From NCBI GenBank assembly GCA_014859985.1, contig JACZKN010000067.1:1-19717 (forward strand): a stretch of 19,717 nucleotides of DNA, written 5' to 3'. Origin of the DNA: Candidatus Krumholzibacteriia bacterium (lineage in GTDB: Bacteria > Krumholzibacteriota > Krumholzibacteriia > LZORAL124-64-63). A program made the translations under genes and the position numbers. Positions 16,713 to 19,717 of the stretch are shown piece after piece; position 1 is the first letter of the stretch; the number at the start of each line of letters is the position of its first letter. The notes under the pieces were generated by a model, which was given only the letters and a program-made list of their open reading frames with translations, searched no databases and was not told the origin of the DNA.

Positions 16713-17471
16713 TCAGGAACGGAGCGACAGGCAGGTCAGCCCGCCGTCCAGCTTGCGGAACTCGCTCGTCTCCAGCTCGACCAGCGGCAGGCCGAGGCCA
16801 ACCAGCAAGGCGCGCACGGCGGGAAAGCCCGCCGGCATCAGCAGCGTGCCGTTGATCCACAGGGTGTTGCAGGCGTAGGCCTCGCCCGCGGGCACCACCA
16901 GCTGTTCCCAGCCGGCGAAGACGTCCCGGCCCGCAAACTGCTCCGTCAGCAGCAGCGTGCGGCCGCCCACGTGGTTGACGCCCGACTTCAGGTGCAGGCC
17001 GGCGCCCACCGGCACCTGCCGGCAGTCCCAGCCCAGGGGCGTGAGCAGGTGCGCCAACTGGGCCGCGCCCGCCGCGTTCGTGCGGCCGGACAGGCCGATC
17101 CAGCAGGTACGTTCCACCGCGAGCACGTCGCCGCCGTCGAGGGTGCCCGGCGCCGTGACGGCGGCGGCCGTGCCCCACCCGGCCAGGGCCGCGGCCACCG
17201 AACCGGTCTCGCCCCGGCGCGACGGGGCGCCCGGCCGCGCCACCACCGCCAGGGAACCGGCCAGCACCGCGGTGTCCTCGACGAAGCAGGCGTCCGGATG
17301 GCCGGGCAAGGGCGGCAGCACCTGGACCTCCAGGCCCAGACCGCGCAGGGCCTCCACGTAGCGGGCGTGCTGGCGCAGGGCCAGGTGCGGGTCGGGTGCG
17401 CCGAGGGCCGCGGTGGTCAGGCCGCCGGCCAGGTCGGGTCCCGGCTGCCGGGTCAAGGCCCGGGTGAACAT
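16713..17471 (-). CDS. ddaH: N(G),N(G)-dimethylarginine dimethylaminohydrolase (amidinotransferase fold)
   Basis: Protein of 252 residues, hydrolysing methylated arginines to citrulline and methylamines in the cytoplasm. Catalytic residues are visible: Cys247 in GGLTCLSLR, His160 in GLHLKSGVN and Asp112 in PGTLDGGD. They sit exactly two positions before Cys249, His162 and Glu114 of the 254-residue Pseudomonas aeruginosa enzyme, with Asp for Glu as in mammalian DDAH. FVEDTAVL (63-70), GLSGRTN (126-132) and NTLWING (202-208) are also family motifs. ATG 17471 is preceded by GAGGAG at 6 nt. It is the first gene of an apparent three-gene operon with the propeller protein and rarD. A related citrulline- or ornithine-forming hydrolase is possible, but the SGRTN and LKS motifs favour DDAH. 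Confidence 0.92.
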   Translation of the reverse strand: MFTRALTRQPGPDLAGGLTTAALGAPDPHLALRQHARYVEALRGLGLEVQVLPPLPGHPDACFVEDTAVLAGSLAVVARPGAPSRRGETGSVAAALAGWGTAAAVTAPGTLDGGDVLAVERTCWIGLSGRTNAAGAAQLAHLLTPLGWDCRQVPVGAGLHLKSGVNHVGGRTLLLTEQFAGRDVFAGWEQLVVPAGEAYACNTLWINGTLLMPAGFPAVRALLVGLGLPLVELETSEFRKLDGGLTCLSLRS

Positions 17472-17504
17472 GGGTTGCTCCTCGCAGGTGGCAGGCCGCA
17501 GGAC

Positions 17505-17533
17505 AAGCTAGCACGACCGGCGGGCGAAGGGAA
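17505..17533 (-). promoter_or_regulatory. Possible extended -10 promoter of the ddaH operon
   Basis: On the minus strand, TTCCCT, a 17-nt spacer ending TGC, then TAGCTT (17510-17505), about 34 nt before ATG 17471. The TG dinucleotide fits an extended -10 element, but both hexamers are weak. Confidence 0.3.
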
Positions 17534-17596
17534 CCGGCCGTGCCGCCGGGGAGCCGCCGCGGCGGGCACAGCCGGCTGGGCTTCCCCGCCGGCCTG

Positions 17597-17605
17597 TGCT
17601 ATCTT
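17597..17605 (+). promoter_or_regulatory. Possible extended -10 promoter of hutU
   Basis: TGC-TATCTT, an extended -10 element, lies about 42 nt before the GTG start at 17647; no clear -35 box is seen. It mirrors the TGC-TAGCTT on the other strand 90 nt away. Confidence 0.35.
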
Positions 17606-17646
17606 CGGCGCCGGACGCTGCCAACCACCGCCCCGGAGGTCGCGCC

Positions 17647-19689
<2,043 letters not shown>

Positions 19690-19708
19690 GCACCCCCGGA
19701 GAGGACCC

Positions 19709-19717
19709 ATGGAAGCC
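19709..19717 (+). CDS. Start of next gene, first three codons only
   Basis: ATG-GAA-GCC follows GGAGAGGA with a 3-nt gap, 19 nt after the hutU stop. Only Met-Glu-Ala is visible, so the product cannot be named. By position it may be another histidine-utilisation gene. Confidence 0.6.

Noticed and set aside
14009..16855. A 948-codon open frame on the plus strand opposite the propeller gene
   Set aside because: It is the antisense of a well-supported gene with ten Asp boxes and a signal peptide. Its translation is Gly/Ala/Val/His/Arg-rich without domains, as expected for shadow frames at about 70% GC.

Overview
This is a 19.7 kb, very GC-rich (roughly 70%) and densely coded stretch of a bacterial chromosome. 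It holds 14 complete or nearly complete protein genes, plus the first three codons of a fifteenth. I see no rRNA, tRNA, CRISPR array, insertion sequence, integrase or attachment site, and no phage genes. The gene content suggests an uncultured, probably Gram-negative heterotroph. It includes an AceE/AceF-type pyruvate dehydrogenase, a lipoprotein with SdrD-B and DNRLRE domains, a BNR/sortilin-like propeller protein and a long-form urocanase. A lineage near the FCB group (Eisenbacteria- or Krumholzibacteria-like) is a guess from experience, not something the sequence proves.

Layout. 1-976 (+): C-terminal part of a multi-spanning GT-C-type membrane glycosyltransferase, cut by the window edge. 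969-3554 (-): a three-gene run read from right to left, namely a Yip1-family membrane protein, a secreted papain-fold (bleomycin-hydrolase-like) cysteine peptidase, and signal peptidase I, whose end overlaps the glycosyltransferase end by 8 nt. 3785-9328 (+): a textbook pyruvate dehydrogenase operon, E1 (aceE), E2 (single lipoyl domain) and E3 (lpd), closed by a strong GC hairpin at 9352-9380 shared with the convergent gene. 9395-11047 (-): a lipoprotein with an SdrD-B domain carrying a long Asp/Gly insert, followed by a DNRLRE domain. 11266-13048 (+): a sodium:neurotransmitter-type symporter followed by pterin-4a-carbinolamine dehydratase, which probably starts at a TTG. 13050-17471 (-): dimethylarginine dimethylaminohydrolase, a large secreted Asp-box propeller protein and a RarD-type permease, tightly packed as one apparent operon. 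17647-19689 (+): long-form urocanate hydratase, followed 19 nt later by the start of another gene, probably a histidine-utilisation operon.

How they fit. The centre converts pyruvate to acetyl-CoA. The right half leans towards amino-acid use: amino-acid/Na+ symport, pterin recycling (normally paired with aromatic amino-acid hydroxylases), methylarginine breakdown and histidine degradation. The left arm concerns the envelope and secretion. Most of the window is ordinary metabolism. The points most worth a second look are the peptidase with an altered catalytic triad, an inverted repeat sitting inside the promoter spacer of the lipoprotein gene, the acidic insert in that lipoprotein, the odd DDAH-propeller-RarD operon, and the eukaryote-length urocanase. 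I found no clear evidence of a wholly new system.
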